NCBI GenBank assembly: GCA_021816165.1
Contig: JAKAYZ010000116.1
Location: 1 to 6,876, forward strand
Direction: 5' to 3'
From: Planctomycetota bacterium
Lineage (GTDB): Bacteria; Planctomycetota; Phycisphaerae; WQYP01
Length of the DNA stretch: 6,876 nt
The notes beneath the pieces are model-generated. The model was not told where the DNA came from. It was given only the letters and a program-made list of their open reading frames with translations, and ran no database searches. The position numbers were made by a program, and so were the translations under genes. Shown here piece by piece: positions 1 to 6,182 of the stretch. The first letter of the stretch is position 1, and every line of letters starts with the position of its first letter.

Positions 1-530
1 TGTTGGCCGGGAACACAGCAAAATAAAGGGAGATAACACTATCTGGACATAAAAACGGGGACACAGGCTGCCATAAACGTCAACTTATCAACATATTACC
101 AACAGACCGGAAGACAGCCCTTCGGTGCCCCCGGTTGCCACGCAATGCAGCACTGATTGACTGGGCCGACTTTGCCCAACGACATCGATGGTCTATCTAT
201 CACATTTAACAGCCGAGGATGCCCGCTGTTGCGTGGATGGAGTCTACCGACATCCCCCACCTTTATCGTGTTTGACTTTTGTAGAAGAGCGTCGGAGAGG
301 ATTATAAAACCAATATAACAAAATAAAGAACATCGCACCGGGCTCGCCGGGTGTTTGTACGCATGCAAAACCCATCACCGTGTATTGCGGTCTATCCGCC
401 ATGAGCCAATGCATCAACCATCGGCAAGCCGGTGGCTATTTACTGGAGTATCGCCGTTGCAGGGACCCGTGGCCGAATGTTTCCTCGGTCTGCTTTCTCA
501 ATGCTCCTTTTGCCACCACTCTCGAGGCGG

Positions 531-553
531 GAATATTCGCAACCAGACTGGTT
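531..553. promoter_or_regulatory. Two adjacent perfect palindromes, operator-like
   Basis: GAATATTC (531-538) is a perfect 8-base palindrome. Two bases later AACCAG-A-CTGGTT (541-553) is a perfect 6-base inverted repeat around one central base. Perfect dyads this close together, 45 to 67 bases before the nadC start, are the kind of arrangement bound by dimeric repressors. I do not recognise either as the site of a known NAD regulator (NadR, NiaR or NrtR), and either could be chance. Function is inferred only from symmetry and position. Confidence 0.3.
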
Positions 554-560
554 ACACAAA

Positions 561-586
561 AACCCACTGAATTTATTCGGCGGGTT
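561..586 (+). promoter_or_regulatory. Hairpin just upstream of nadC
   Basis: AACCC (561-565) pairs with GGGTT (582-586), and CTGAA (567-571) pairs with TTCGG (576-580) including one G-U pair. One A/C mismatch (566/581) separates the two halves, and the loop is TTTA (572-575). This gives ten pairs closed by a tetraloop, ending 11 bases before the nadC ATG. No T-run follows, so it is not an intrinsic terminator. It could limit ribosome access to nadC, whose start lacks a clear Shine-Dalgarno. That role is inference. Confidence 0.35.
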
Positions 587-597
587 ACAATCATGGA

Positions 598-1539
598 ATG
601 AACGGAGATTTCGCCCCATTGCATTCGCCGCCAATGGACGCTCACATCCGCGAACTCATTGGCTTGGCAGTGACCGAAGATATCGGGCAAGGTACCGGGC
701 CGGGAGGCGACCCGACGACAGAACTTTCCATCGACCCGCATTGGCACGCAAGCGCCTATTTGGTGCCGCGTGAGGACGGCGTGCTGGCCGGTTCGTTTTT
801 AATACCGGAAATATTGGGGCATTATTCTAAAGAACTCATATATAAACCGCTGATGTCGGACGGCCAGAAGGTATCGGCGGGATGCAGGGTGGGGGCGATA
901 TCCGGCCCGGTGCAGCGGATGCTTAGCGCCGAGCGCGTGGTGCTGAATTTTTTCTCGCGCCTCTCCGGCATTGCCACGTTAACGCGGGCATATGTCGACT
1001 GTGCCGCGCGCCATTCAACCATACCGGGAACGCCCGCCATCTGCGACACCCGCAAGACGACGCCGGGGTTTCGAGTATTGGAAAAATATGCGGTCCGCTG
1101 CGGGGGAGGCGTCAACCATCGGATGGCGCTTTTCGACGGTGTAATGCTTAAAGATAATCACCTTGTGGCACTGGCCCGCCGATTTCCGACCCCCATGCCT
1201 TTGGCTGACGTGGTGCGGCATCTGCGCCAGGCGCTGCCGCCCAACATGCCGATGTGGCTGGAGATTGATTCGCTGGAACAACTGGCCGATGCCATTATCG
1301 GCGGCCCGGATTTTATTTTGCTGGACAATATGTCCCCCAAAGAGGTGCGGCGGGCCGTGCAGGAACGGGATCGGCTCTCTGCCAATCGGCAACCGCGGCT
1401 CGAGGCCTCCGGTGGTATCAATCTGGAAAACCTGCCCGACTATGCCCGTACCGGGGTGGACCGTATCAGTGTTGGTGCCATCACGCACTCTGCTCCCATA
1501 TTAGATATTGGCCTTGACGTGGATGACGGCAAACCATGA
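598..1539 (+). CDS. nadC: Nicotinate-nucleotide pyrophosphorylase (carboxylating), NadC
   Basis: NadC (quinolinate phosphoribosyltransferase) turns quinolinate and PRPP into nicotinate mononucleotide, CO2 and pyrophosphate in the cytoplasm, in de novo NAD synthesis. The 313 residues match the family's usual length of about 280 to 300 plus a short N-terminal extension. Family signatures appear in order: EDIG (27-30), AERVVLNFFSRLSGIAT (111-127), DTRKTTPGFRVLEKYAV (150-166), GGGVNHR (169-175), KDNH (185-188), LEID (221-224), LDNM (242-245), EASGGI (269-274) and SVGAITHS (291-298). The basic residues of TRK and NHR and the KDNH lysine form the known substrate pocket. The start is uncertain: ATG 598 has no clear Shine-Dalgarno, and Met13 (ATG 634) would give a more family-like N-terminus. 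The stop overlaps birA by ATGA, suggesting a shared transcript. No nadA or nadB lies in this window. Identity is very secure. Confidence 0.96.
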   Translation: MNGDFAPLHSPPMDAHIRELIGLAVTEDIGQGTGPGGDPTTELSIDPHWHASAYLVPREDGVLAGSFLIPEILGHYSKELIYKPLMSDGQKVSAGCRVGAISGPVQRMLSAERVVLNFFSRLSGIATLTRAYVDCAARHSTIPGTPAICDTRKTTPGFRVLEKYAVRCGGGVNHRMALFDGVMLKDNHLVALARRFPTPMPLADVVRHLRQALPPNMPMWLEIDSLEQLADAIIGGPDFILLDNMSPKEVRRAVQERDRLSANRQPRLEASGGINLENLPDYARTGVDRISVGAITHSAPILDIGLDVDDGKP

Positions 1540-2381
1540 ATCCTTCACGCCATGCACTCGATCAGCATTTTGCCGAACCGCCATGGGCGATGTTTCAGAC
1601 TCTTTTGGAGGATGAAACGCGTCGTCGGCACATTTTTCCCAGGCTGCAGGTGCTTGCTTATGAAAGCATCAAAAGCACCAACGACATCTGCATGGGGATG
1701 GCTCAGAAGGGTGACAGAGGGCCGCTGGTGGTTCTGGCCAACCATCAGTCGGCGGGCCGGGGACGGCAGGGCAGCCAATGGAACTCGGCGGCGAATTGCA
1801 ATTTGTTATTAAGTTTACTCCTGGAGATATCCGGTGCCGGGCATGATCTTCTGGCGTTGGCGGTTTCGTTGGCGGCTGTTGATGCCATTGAGCGTACCGC
1901 ACAAAGTTTGCCGATGGAGTGCCGCGTCAAATGGCCCAACGACATCCTGCTGGCGGGTCGTAAGGTGGCGGGAATACTAATTGAAAAGCCTGCGGCCACC
2001 GGGTCGGATTTGGCGGTGATCGGCATTGGAATAAATGTAAACCAGTCGAGTTTTCCTCCAGAACTTGCGCAGCAGGCGGTATCATTGGCCATGGCGTGCG
2101 GTGGCGAGGTATCGCGGTTGACGCTGGCTACGGAATTGCTGGCCGGTTTGCAGCGTTGGCTTTCCCCGCTGCCGGACAAAAATCTCGTCGCCGCCCAATG
2201 GAAGGCACGGTGCGACATGTTGGGGCAAAGGGTTTCGGTGGAGTGCGGGGGTACGTTGATCCACGGCCTTGTGGCGGATGTTGATCCATTTGATGGGTTG
2301 GTTTTACGTCAGGACAATGGGGTTTTGCGGGTGTGCCATGCTGCAACAAGTCGAACGGTGCGCTGCGCACCAGCGACTTGA
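1536..2381 (+). CDS. birA: Biotin--[acetyl-CoA-carboxylase] ligase, BirA without HTH
   Basis: This cytoplasmic enzyme activates biotin with ATP to biotinoyl-AMP and attaches it to the lysine of biotin carboxyl carrier domains such as that of acetyl-CoA carboxylase. The catalytic hallmark GRGRQG, the biotinoyl-AMP binding loop, is at residues 74-79 within QSAGRGRQGSQW. The second signature KWPNDILLAGRKVAGILIE is at 132-150, and GIGINVN at 163-169. A small C-terminal domain (about 225-275) matches the SH3-like part of the family. The roughly 40 residues before the catalytic domain do not look like the winged helix-turn-helix of the bifunctional E. coli BirA. It is therefore probably a ligase only, not the repressor of biotin genes. 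The ATG overlaps the nadC stop (ATGA), which supports this start and implies translational coupling. Length is 281 residues. Confidence 0.94.
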   Translation: MNPSRHALDQHFAEPPWAMFQTLLEDETRRRHIFPRLQVLAYESIKSTNDICMGMAQKGDRGPLVVLANHQSAGRGRQGSQWNSAANCNLLLSLLLEISGAGHDLLALAVSLAAVDAIERTAQSLPMECRVKWPNDILLAGRKVAGILIEKPAATGSDLAVIGIGINVNQSSFPPELAQQAVSLAMACGGEVSRLTLATELLAGLQRWLSPLPDKNLVAAQWKARCDMLGQRVSVECGGTLIHGLVADVDPFDGLVLRQDNGVLRVCHAATSRTVRCAPAT

Positions 2382-2426
2382 CAGAATTTTTGAGGTAACA
2401 TTTCCAACTGGTGTTGATGCGTTTGC

Positions 2427-2433
2427 AGAAGGA
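2427..2433 (+). promoter_or_regulatory. Shine-Dalgarno fixing the lipoprotein start
   Basis: AGAAGGA lies 6 bases before ATG 2440. The reading frame stays open upstream to 2269, inside birA, but this ribosome site and the signal peptide that begins right after ATG 2440 decide the start. Confidence 0.7.
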
Positions 2434-2439
2434 TCGGCA

Positions 2440-2964
2440 ATGAAATTTAAGACGCTTTCGATTGGTTTGGCCATTATGGCTACGGTGGTGATGGGTTTGC
2501 TGACGGGATGCAGCAGCGATAATCAGCCGGTGCGGTCATCTCCTTTTGCCCAAGCCTACAAGCGGGGCCAGATTTATGTGGTGCAACGGCCTCTGTTGAT
2601 ATGGTCGCGCCCGACGCATGGCAAAGGGCTTTTTCATCCACTGCCCGCCAGCCGCTGGGCGAATTACTATCTCGATTTTCCGGGTGATTTGCCCTTCGAT
2701 CCTCCGACCATTGCCGATTGGGCCAAGCATCCTGGAGCCTATTCGGTGCGGATTAAGGGCATTGTTAAGCCGGGTGTGAAGATTCAAGCCCTGTTTCTGG
2801 GTACCAGCAACAAGTCGCTGGCGGCGGGCAGTTACGCGTATTTTGAAATTCTCACGGGTTCCTTTGCAGGGTTTGTCGTCGATGGATCACTGGTTTCAGA
2901 GGTGGGCCGACCCAATGGCTTTGCACCCCATATGGACCCGCGCTTTTTGAAGCCGGTGCAGTAG
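2440..2964 (+). CDS. Small lipoprotein of unknown function
   Basis: I do not recognise the family. The 174-residue product starts with a clear lipoprotein signal: basic MKFK, a hydrophobic core (residues 6-21), then the lipobox L21-T22-G23-C24 followed by SSDN. Signal peptidase II should cut before Cys24, leaving a mature protein of about 151 residues anchored in a membrane. The residue after the cysteine is Ser and not Asp, which in the E. coli rule would allow sorting to the outer membrane; this may not carry over. The mature part has many aromatic residues and alternating hydrophobics. A stretch from about 105 to 160 (IKGIVKPGVKIQALFLGTS, then YAYFEILTGSFAGFVVDGSL) could form an SH3-like beta barrel, but this is a guess from pattern. 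It follows birA by 58 bases in the same direction, so it may share the nadC-birA transcript. No Cys other than Cys24 occurs in the mature protein. Confidence 0.8.
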   Translation: MKFKTLSIGLAIMATVVMGLLTGCSSDNQPVRSSPFAQAYKRGQIYVVQRPLLIWSRPTHGKGLFHPLPASRWANYYLDFPGDLPFDPPTIADWAKHPGAYSVRIKGIVKPGVKIQALFLGTSNKSLAAGSYAYFEILTGSFAGFVVDGSLVSEVGRPNGFAPHMDPRFLKPVQ

Positions 2965-3014
2965 GGCACCAACCGGCGGCTTGCACTACGGTACGCCCCA
3001 TGTCGCGGTAAACC

Positions 3015-3072
3015 GCCGAGGCCAAGTGGGCTTTGCATGAATCTTCATGCCGACTTGGCGTTCCGCCTCGGC
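3015..3072. other. Long two-part stem-loop between lipoprotein gene and dnaB
   Basis: Three nested complementary pairs are visible. The outer GCCGAGGC (3015-3022) pairs with GCCTCGGC (3065-3072). GCCAAGT (3021-3027) pairs with ACTTGGC (3053-3059). The inner GCATGA (3035-3040) pairs with TCATGC (3045-3050) over an ATCT loop. The first two helices share GC 3021-3022, so they compete or stack with a bulge of about 7 bases on the right side. Folded, this is a 58-base hairpin with about 19 pairs. No T-run follows, so a simple intrinsic terminator is unlikely. It may be a transcript 3' end structure for the lipoprotein gene, a leader element of dnaB, or a small RNA. The pairing is seen directly and the role is unknown. 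Confidence 0.5.
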
Positions 3073-3093
3073 TCTGCGCCTTCACCCCTTTAT

Positions 3094-3111
3094 TGGGCCA
3101 TTGGTGGCCCA
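3094..3111. other. Perfect 7-bp hairpin before dnaB
   Basis: TGGGCCA (3094-3100) and TGGCCCA (3105-3111) are exact reverse complements around a TTGG loop. It lies 22 bases after the larger stem-loop and 150 bases before dnaB. The bases after it are TTGTGATCA, without a T-run. It may act with the larger stem as part of one structured region. Confidence 0.4.
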
Positions 3112-3151
3112 TTGTGATCATGGTGAGTACCTGCCAGGCACCTATCGTCCC

Positions 3152-3171
3152 TGTGGAAAGCCAGTGGATAA
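3152..3171 (-). promoter_or_regulatory. Two DnaA-box-like 9-mers upstream of dnaB
   Basis: Read on the + strand, TGTGGAAAG (3152-3160) and AGTGGATAA (3163-3171) resemble TGTGGATAA, the complement of the DnaA box TTATCCACA, with two and one mismatches. They are two bases apart, in the same orientation, and 90 to 110 bases before the dnaB start. DnaA control of a replication gene is plausible, but single near-matches occur often by chance. Confidence 0.25.
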
Positions 3172-3260
3172 CCTGTCGCTGGCGCGTCGATTAACCTTTG
3201 AGCCAGTTTTTGTTACGCTTCTGGTAATCGCGGATCCGCCGCAAACTGGAAGGAGCCATT

Positions 3261-4658
3261 ATGGAAGTTAGAACCAGTCGCGCCCGCCCCATGGAGAGCG
3301 GCAAGGCAATACAGGAATTGGACCGCATACCCCCGCACGATCCAGACGCCGAGGCGTCGTTGCTTGGATCGATGCTGATTGACCCCCAGGTGGTTGGGGA
3401 CGTCTGCATGATTATTGACAAGCCGGATGTGTTTTTCTCTCGCCAGAACCAAATTGTATTCCAGGCAATTCTGGCCCTGTTTGAGATGAACACAGGCATT
3501 GATGCGGTCACGCTGCTGGATCAAATTGCTAAAAACGGTGTGATGGAGCAGGTCAGCACGGAATATATCCAATCGCTGATTGATACGGTTCCATCGGCCG
3601 CCAATGCGGCGTATTACGCGCGGATTGTCCGGGATAAAGCCCTGCTACGGCAGTTAATATCGGTTTGCACCAGCACGCTTGCTGACTGCTACCAGGCAGC
3701 CGATGAAGCCAAACTGATTCTTGACCGCGGAGAAAAGCGCGTTTTTGATCTGGCGCAGCAGAAAATCAGCGGCAATGCCGCGGCGCTTTCAGATGTTTTG
3801 CAGGAAACATTTGAAATGCTTGACCGTCACACGGGAGAGCATTTGACCGGCGTTGGTTCGGGGTATGTTGAACTCGACAACCTCACCTGCGGCTTTCAGC
3901 GCGGCGAAATGATCATCATTGCAGCGCGGCCCAGCGTGGGCAAAACCGCGCTGGCGATGAACATTGTGGAGCACGTGGGTGTTGATCTGCATAAGCCGGT
4001 GCTGGTGTTTTCCCTGGAAATGTCCAAGCAGCAGCTCGCCCAGCGTATGCTCTGTGCCCGTAGTGGTGTAGATTCTCACAAGCTGCGATCGGGAGCACTG
4101 TCGCAGGATGACCGCACAAAATTGACCATGGCGGTCGGCGAACTATCAGAGGGAAAAATATTCATTGACGATACCCCCGGCCTTACAGCGCTTGATTTAC
4201 GCTCCAAGGCCCGCCGCTTAAAGCAGCAGCAGGGCATCGAGATGGTTGTCATTGATTATCTCCAGTTAATGGAAGCGCCTCGGGAAGAGAGCCGCCAGCA
4301 GGAAATCAGTTCCATCAGTCGCAGCATCAAAGCGCTGGCGCGGGAGTTGGATTTACCGGTCATATGTCTGTCGCAGCTCAATCGTGAATCGGAAAAGGAC
4401 AAGCGTCTGCCGCGTACCAGCGACCTGCGGGAATCAGGCAGTATTGAACAGGATGCCGATGTGGTGATGCTGCTGCATCGCGAATCGGTATTGCATCGAG
4501 GGGATGAGGATTGGGCTTTGGAGAACCCGGATAAAATCAATGAAGCCAAACTGATTATTGCCAAGCAGCGTAATGGCCCGTGCGACACCGTGACGCTTAC
4601 CTTTCTTTCGGAAAGCACGCGGTTTGTCAATTATCATCCCAGCCCGAATTCGTATTAG
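3261..4658 (+). CDS. dnaB: Replicative DNA helicase DnaB
   Basis: DnaB is the ring-shaped hexameric 5'-3' helicase that unwinds DNA ahead of the replisome and recruits primase. The 465 residues fit the family. The N-terminal domain opens with RIPPHDPDAEASLLGSML (22-39) and runs to about 125. The RecA-like C-terminal domain starts near 195. It carries Walker A ARPSVGKT (222-229), the catalytic glutamate in SLEMS (E253), Walker B MVVIDYLQL (328-336, D332), the SQLNR motif (371-375) and the conserved LRESGSIEQDAD (389-400). AKQRNGP (434-440) holds the basic residues expected to act as the arginine finger. No intein interrupts the usual insertion points in Walker A or later. AAGGAG (3250-3255) sits 5 bases before the ATG and supports this start over Met11. 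The gene is separated by long gaps on both sides, so it is probably transcribed on its own. No rplI or ssb neighbour is present, unlike many genomes. Confidence 0.97.
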   Translation: MEVRTSRARPMESGKAIQELDRIPPHDPDAEASLLGSMLIDPQVVGDVCMIIDKPDVFFSRQNQIVFQAILALFEMNTGIDAVTLLDQIAKNGVMEQVSTEYIQSLIDTVPSAANAAYYARIVRDKALLRQLISVCTSTLADCYQAADEAKLILDRGEKRVFDLAQQKISGNAAALSDVLQETFEMLDRHTGEHLTGVGSGYVELDNLTCGFQRGEMIIIAARPSVGKTALAMNIVEHVGVDLHKPVLVFSLEMSKQQLAQRMLCARSGVDSHKLRSGALSQDDRTKLTMAVGELSEGKIFIDDTPGLTALDLRSKARRLKQQQGIEMVVIDYLQLMEAPREESRQQEISSISRSIKALARELDLPVICLSQLNRESEKDKRLPRTSDLRESGSIEQDADVVMLLHRESVLHRGDEDWALENPDKINEAKLIIAKQRNGPCDTVTLTFLSESTRFVNYHPSPNSY

Positions 4659-4831
4659 TTGCGGGCCGGCCATTCTTTGGGCATTCTTGAGACTGCGAGT
4701 GTCCTCACCTGCTTGGGCGCTTCAGGAAGCCCCCGGGCAAACACCGCCAATCGTCTATTTTTTGGTGATTTCACCTCCGCTTGGAAAGATGGCAACGCCC
4801 ATATTGCACGTGTTGCCTGGCCATCACTTGC

Positions 4832-4860
4832 CGAGAATATGGCTGCCGCATATATTCTCG
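4832..4860. other. 9-bp inverted repeat between dnaB and the epimerase
   Basis: CGAGAATAT (4832-4840) and ATATTCTCG (4852-4860) are perfect reverse complements around an 11-base loop. A run of seven T (4875-4881) follows, but 14 bases too late for a classical terminator. The repeat ends 38 bases before the epimerase ATG. It could be a weak dnaB terminator or an operator in the epimerase leader. The rest of the 240-base gap holds only a weak bulged hairpin near 4715-4733 (GGG-C-GCTT / AAGCCC) and no gene. Confidence 0.35.
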
Positions 4861-4898
4861 CCATCGGGTTGATGTTTTTTTGCTGACGGAGGTTTGCC

Positions 4899-6122
4899 AT
4901 GGCGTCTGAAAAAGGGAAGTTTTCAGTTGGTGCGGTGTCGCGTCGCACATTTCTTGCTGCGACCAGTGCCGGTGCGGCTCTTGCTATGACAGGGTGCAGC
5001 AGCATGTCGGGCGATTCGGCCATGTCGATGCCGAAAAAGCTGGCGTGCTATAAAAAGCCTTTCGGCACCTTGCCCAATGGCACAAAAGTTGATCAGTTCA
5101 CGCTAACCAATTCGCACGGCATGGTGGTGCAGATGATCACCTACGGTGCCCGGTTTCAGCGCATCATCGTACCGGACCGCAAAGGAAAGCTCGGCGATGT
5201 GATTTTGGGCTTCAACAATCTGGCCGACTACGCCCGCCCGCATGCGATGGATCCTTACTTTGGAGCCACCATTGGCAGATATGCCAACCGCATTAATCAC
5301 GGGCAGTTCACCATCGATGGCAAAACCTATCATCTGCCCTTGAACAATGGCCCATGCACCCTTCACGGCGGTCCGCATGCATTTGATCAGCAGGTTTGGG
5401 ATGCTGAACCGGTTACGGAAGTCGGCATGCCGGGCATCCGCTTCAAACTCTTCAGCCCCAATGGTGAAAACGGCTTCCCGGGTAATCTGGAAGTGAACGC
5501 CACCTATGTGCTCACCGATGACAATACCATCAGAGTTCACTACCGCGCCATGACCGACAAGCCCACGGTAATCAACATGTGTAATCATGCGTACTTCAAT
5601 CTGCTTGGCCCCGGCACCAGTGCGATGGGGCATGAATTGATGATCAATGCCGATTACTACACCCCCACCAACCAATATTTCATTCCAACGGGAGTCATCG
5701 CACCGGTGGCGGGCACGGCATTGGATTTCCGCAAGCCGATGATTGTCGGCAGCCGCATTAAGCATTTCCCGAAGGGATCGAAGGCCAACTTCGATTTACT
5801 CCCCTACGGATATGATTACAACTGGTGCCTGCGCAATCAGGATGAGAAAAAGTTGGCACTTGCGGCTGTGCTTAGCGAACCGACCACCGGCCGCTACATT
5901 CGGTGCTACACCACGCAGCCGGGGATTCAGGTTTATACCGGCAACTTCCTCACGGGGAATATCAAAGGGATTGGCGGATATTACCCACGCCATGGGGCGA
6001 TCACACTTGAGACGCAGCACTATCCGGATTCTCCGAATGAACCTAAATTTCCCTCCACGCTGCTGGTTCCGGGCCAGATGTTTTACCAGAGAACCAATTA
6101 TGAATTTGGCGTGCAAGCCTGA
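4899..6122 (+). CDS. Exported aldose 1-epimerase (mutarotase, GalM family)
   Basis: Aldose 1-epimerases interconvert the alpha and beta anomers of sugars such as galactose and glucose. The mature fold spans about residues 53-407. Family marks are YGARFQRIIVPDRKG (82-96), GRYANRI (126-132), LHGG (155-158, His156), NHAYFNL (229-235, His230), YDYNW (305-309, Asp306) and ITLETQHYPDSP (368-379). His156 and His230 match the substrate-binding and acid histidines, and Glu371 the catalytic base, of characterised GalM enzymes. The N-terminus is unusual for a GalM: SRRTFLA (14-20) is a twin-arginine motif, a hydrophobic stretch follows, then MTGC (30-33) and SSMSGDSAMSM. This predicts Tat export and probably a lipid anchor at Cys33, though Met at the -3 position is not canonical. 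Extracytoplasmic mutarotases are known. GGAGG (4888-4892) lies 6 bases before the ATG. No galK or galT neighbour is present, so a role in outside sugar or polysaccharide use is inferred. The gene ends at a strong terminator. Confidence 0.93.
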   Translation: MASEKGKFSVGAVSRRTFLAATSAGAALAMTGCSSMSGDSAMSMPKKLACYKKPFGTLPNGTKVDQFTLTNSHGMVVQMITYGARFQRIIVPDRKGKLGDVILGFNNLADYARPHAMDPYFGATIGRYANRINHGQFTIDGKTYHLPLNNGPCTLHGGPHAFDQQVWDAEPVTEVGMPGIRFKLFSPNGENGFPGNLEVNATYVLTDDNTIRVHYRAMTDKPTVINMCNHAYFNLLGPGTSAMGHELMINADYYTPTNQYFIPTGVIAPVAGTALDFRKPMIVGSRIKHFPKGSKANFDLLPYGYDYNWCLRNQDEKKLALAAVLSEPTTGRYIRCYTTQPGIQVYTGNFLTGNIKGIGGYYPRHGAITLETQHYPDSPNEPKFPSTLLVPGQMFYQRTNYEFGVQA

Positions 6123-6152
6123 GAGCTTGCTGTCAACCGAAGCAATATGGCA

Positions 6153-6181
6153 GGGCGACTCTGACGAGTCGCCCTTTTTTT
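6153..6181 (+). terminator. Intrinsic terminator after the epimerase gene
   Basis: GGGCGACTC (6153-6161) and GAGTCGCCC (6166-6174) form a perfect 9-bp stem over a TGAC loop, followed at once by seven T (6175-6181). It starts 31 bases after the epimerase stop. On the opposite strand no T-run follows the stem, so it works best for + strand transcripts. Confidence 0.93.
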
Positions 6182-6182
6182 G

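Larger units (their letters stand above)
1..597. other. Leader region without a defensible gene
   Basis: I see no recognisable protein, tRNA, rRNA or riboswitch here. Reading frames exist on both strands, but their translations lack any family signature and have no Shine-Dalgarno before their starts. Features that can be pointed to are a DnaA-box-like TTATCAACA at 85-93, an AT-rich island at about 299-331, a small GC-rich inverted repeat (CCGG-GCTCG-CCGG) at about 338-350, and the palindrome cluster at 531-586 described separately. One frame, open from 308, ends at TGA 599-601 and overlaps the nadC start by ATGA, so a small coupled leader peptide cannot be excluded. The promoter for nadC probably lies in this stretch, but no well-spaced -35/-10 pair stands out. 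Confidence 0.5.

Noticed and set aside
272..308. TTGACT (272-277) with TATAAA (303-308) as a promoter
   Set aside because: The spacer is 25 bases, far from the usual 17.
96..368. 90-residue minus-strand reading frame
   Set aside because: No Shine-Dalgarno, no family signature and a non-protein-like composition.
432..773. 113-residue + frame running into nadC
   Set aside because: It overlaps nadC out of frame and its translation past 598 is a shadow of nadC.
2378..2401. TTGACA at the end of birA as a -35 box for the lipoprotein gene
   Set aside because: The only -10-like hexamer, TAACAT (2396-2401), is just 12 bases away, too close for a sigma-70 promoter.
2269..2439. Upstream extension of the lipoprotein gene to an ATG inside birA
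   Set aside because: It would bury the lipoprotein signal peptide in the interior; ATG 2440 has a good ribosome site.
4659..4886. 75-residue frame from a TTG right after dnaB
   Set aside because: No ribosome site or family signature, and it crosses the inverted repeat at 4832-4860.
5103..5765. 220-residue minus-strand frame
   Set aside because: It lies wholly antisense to the well-supported epimerase gene and is its shadow.
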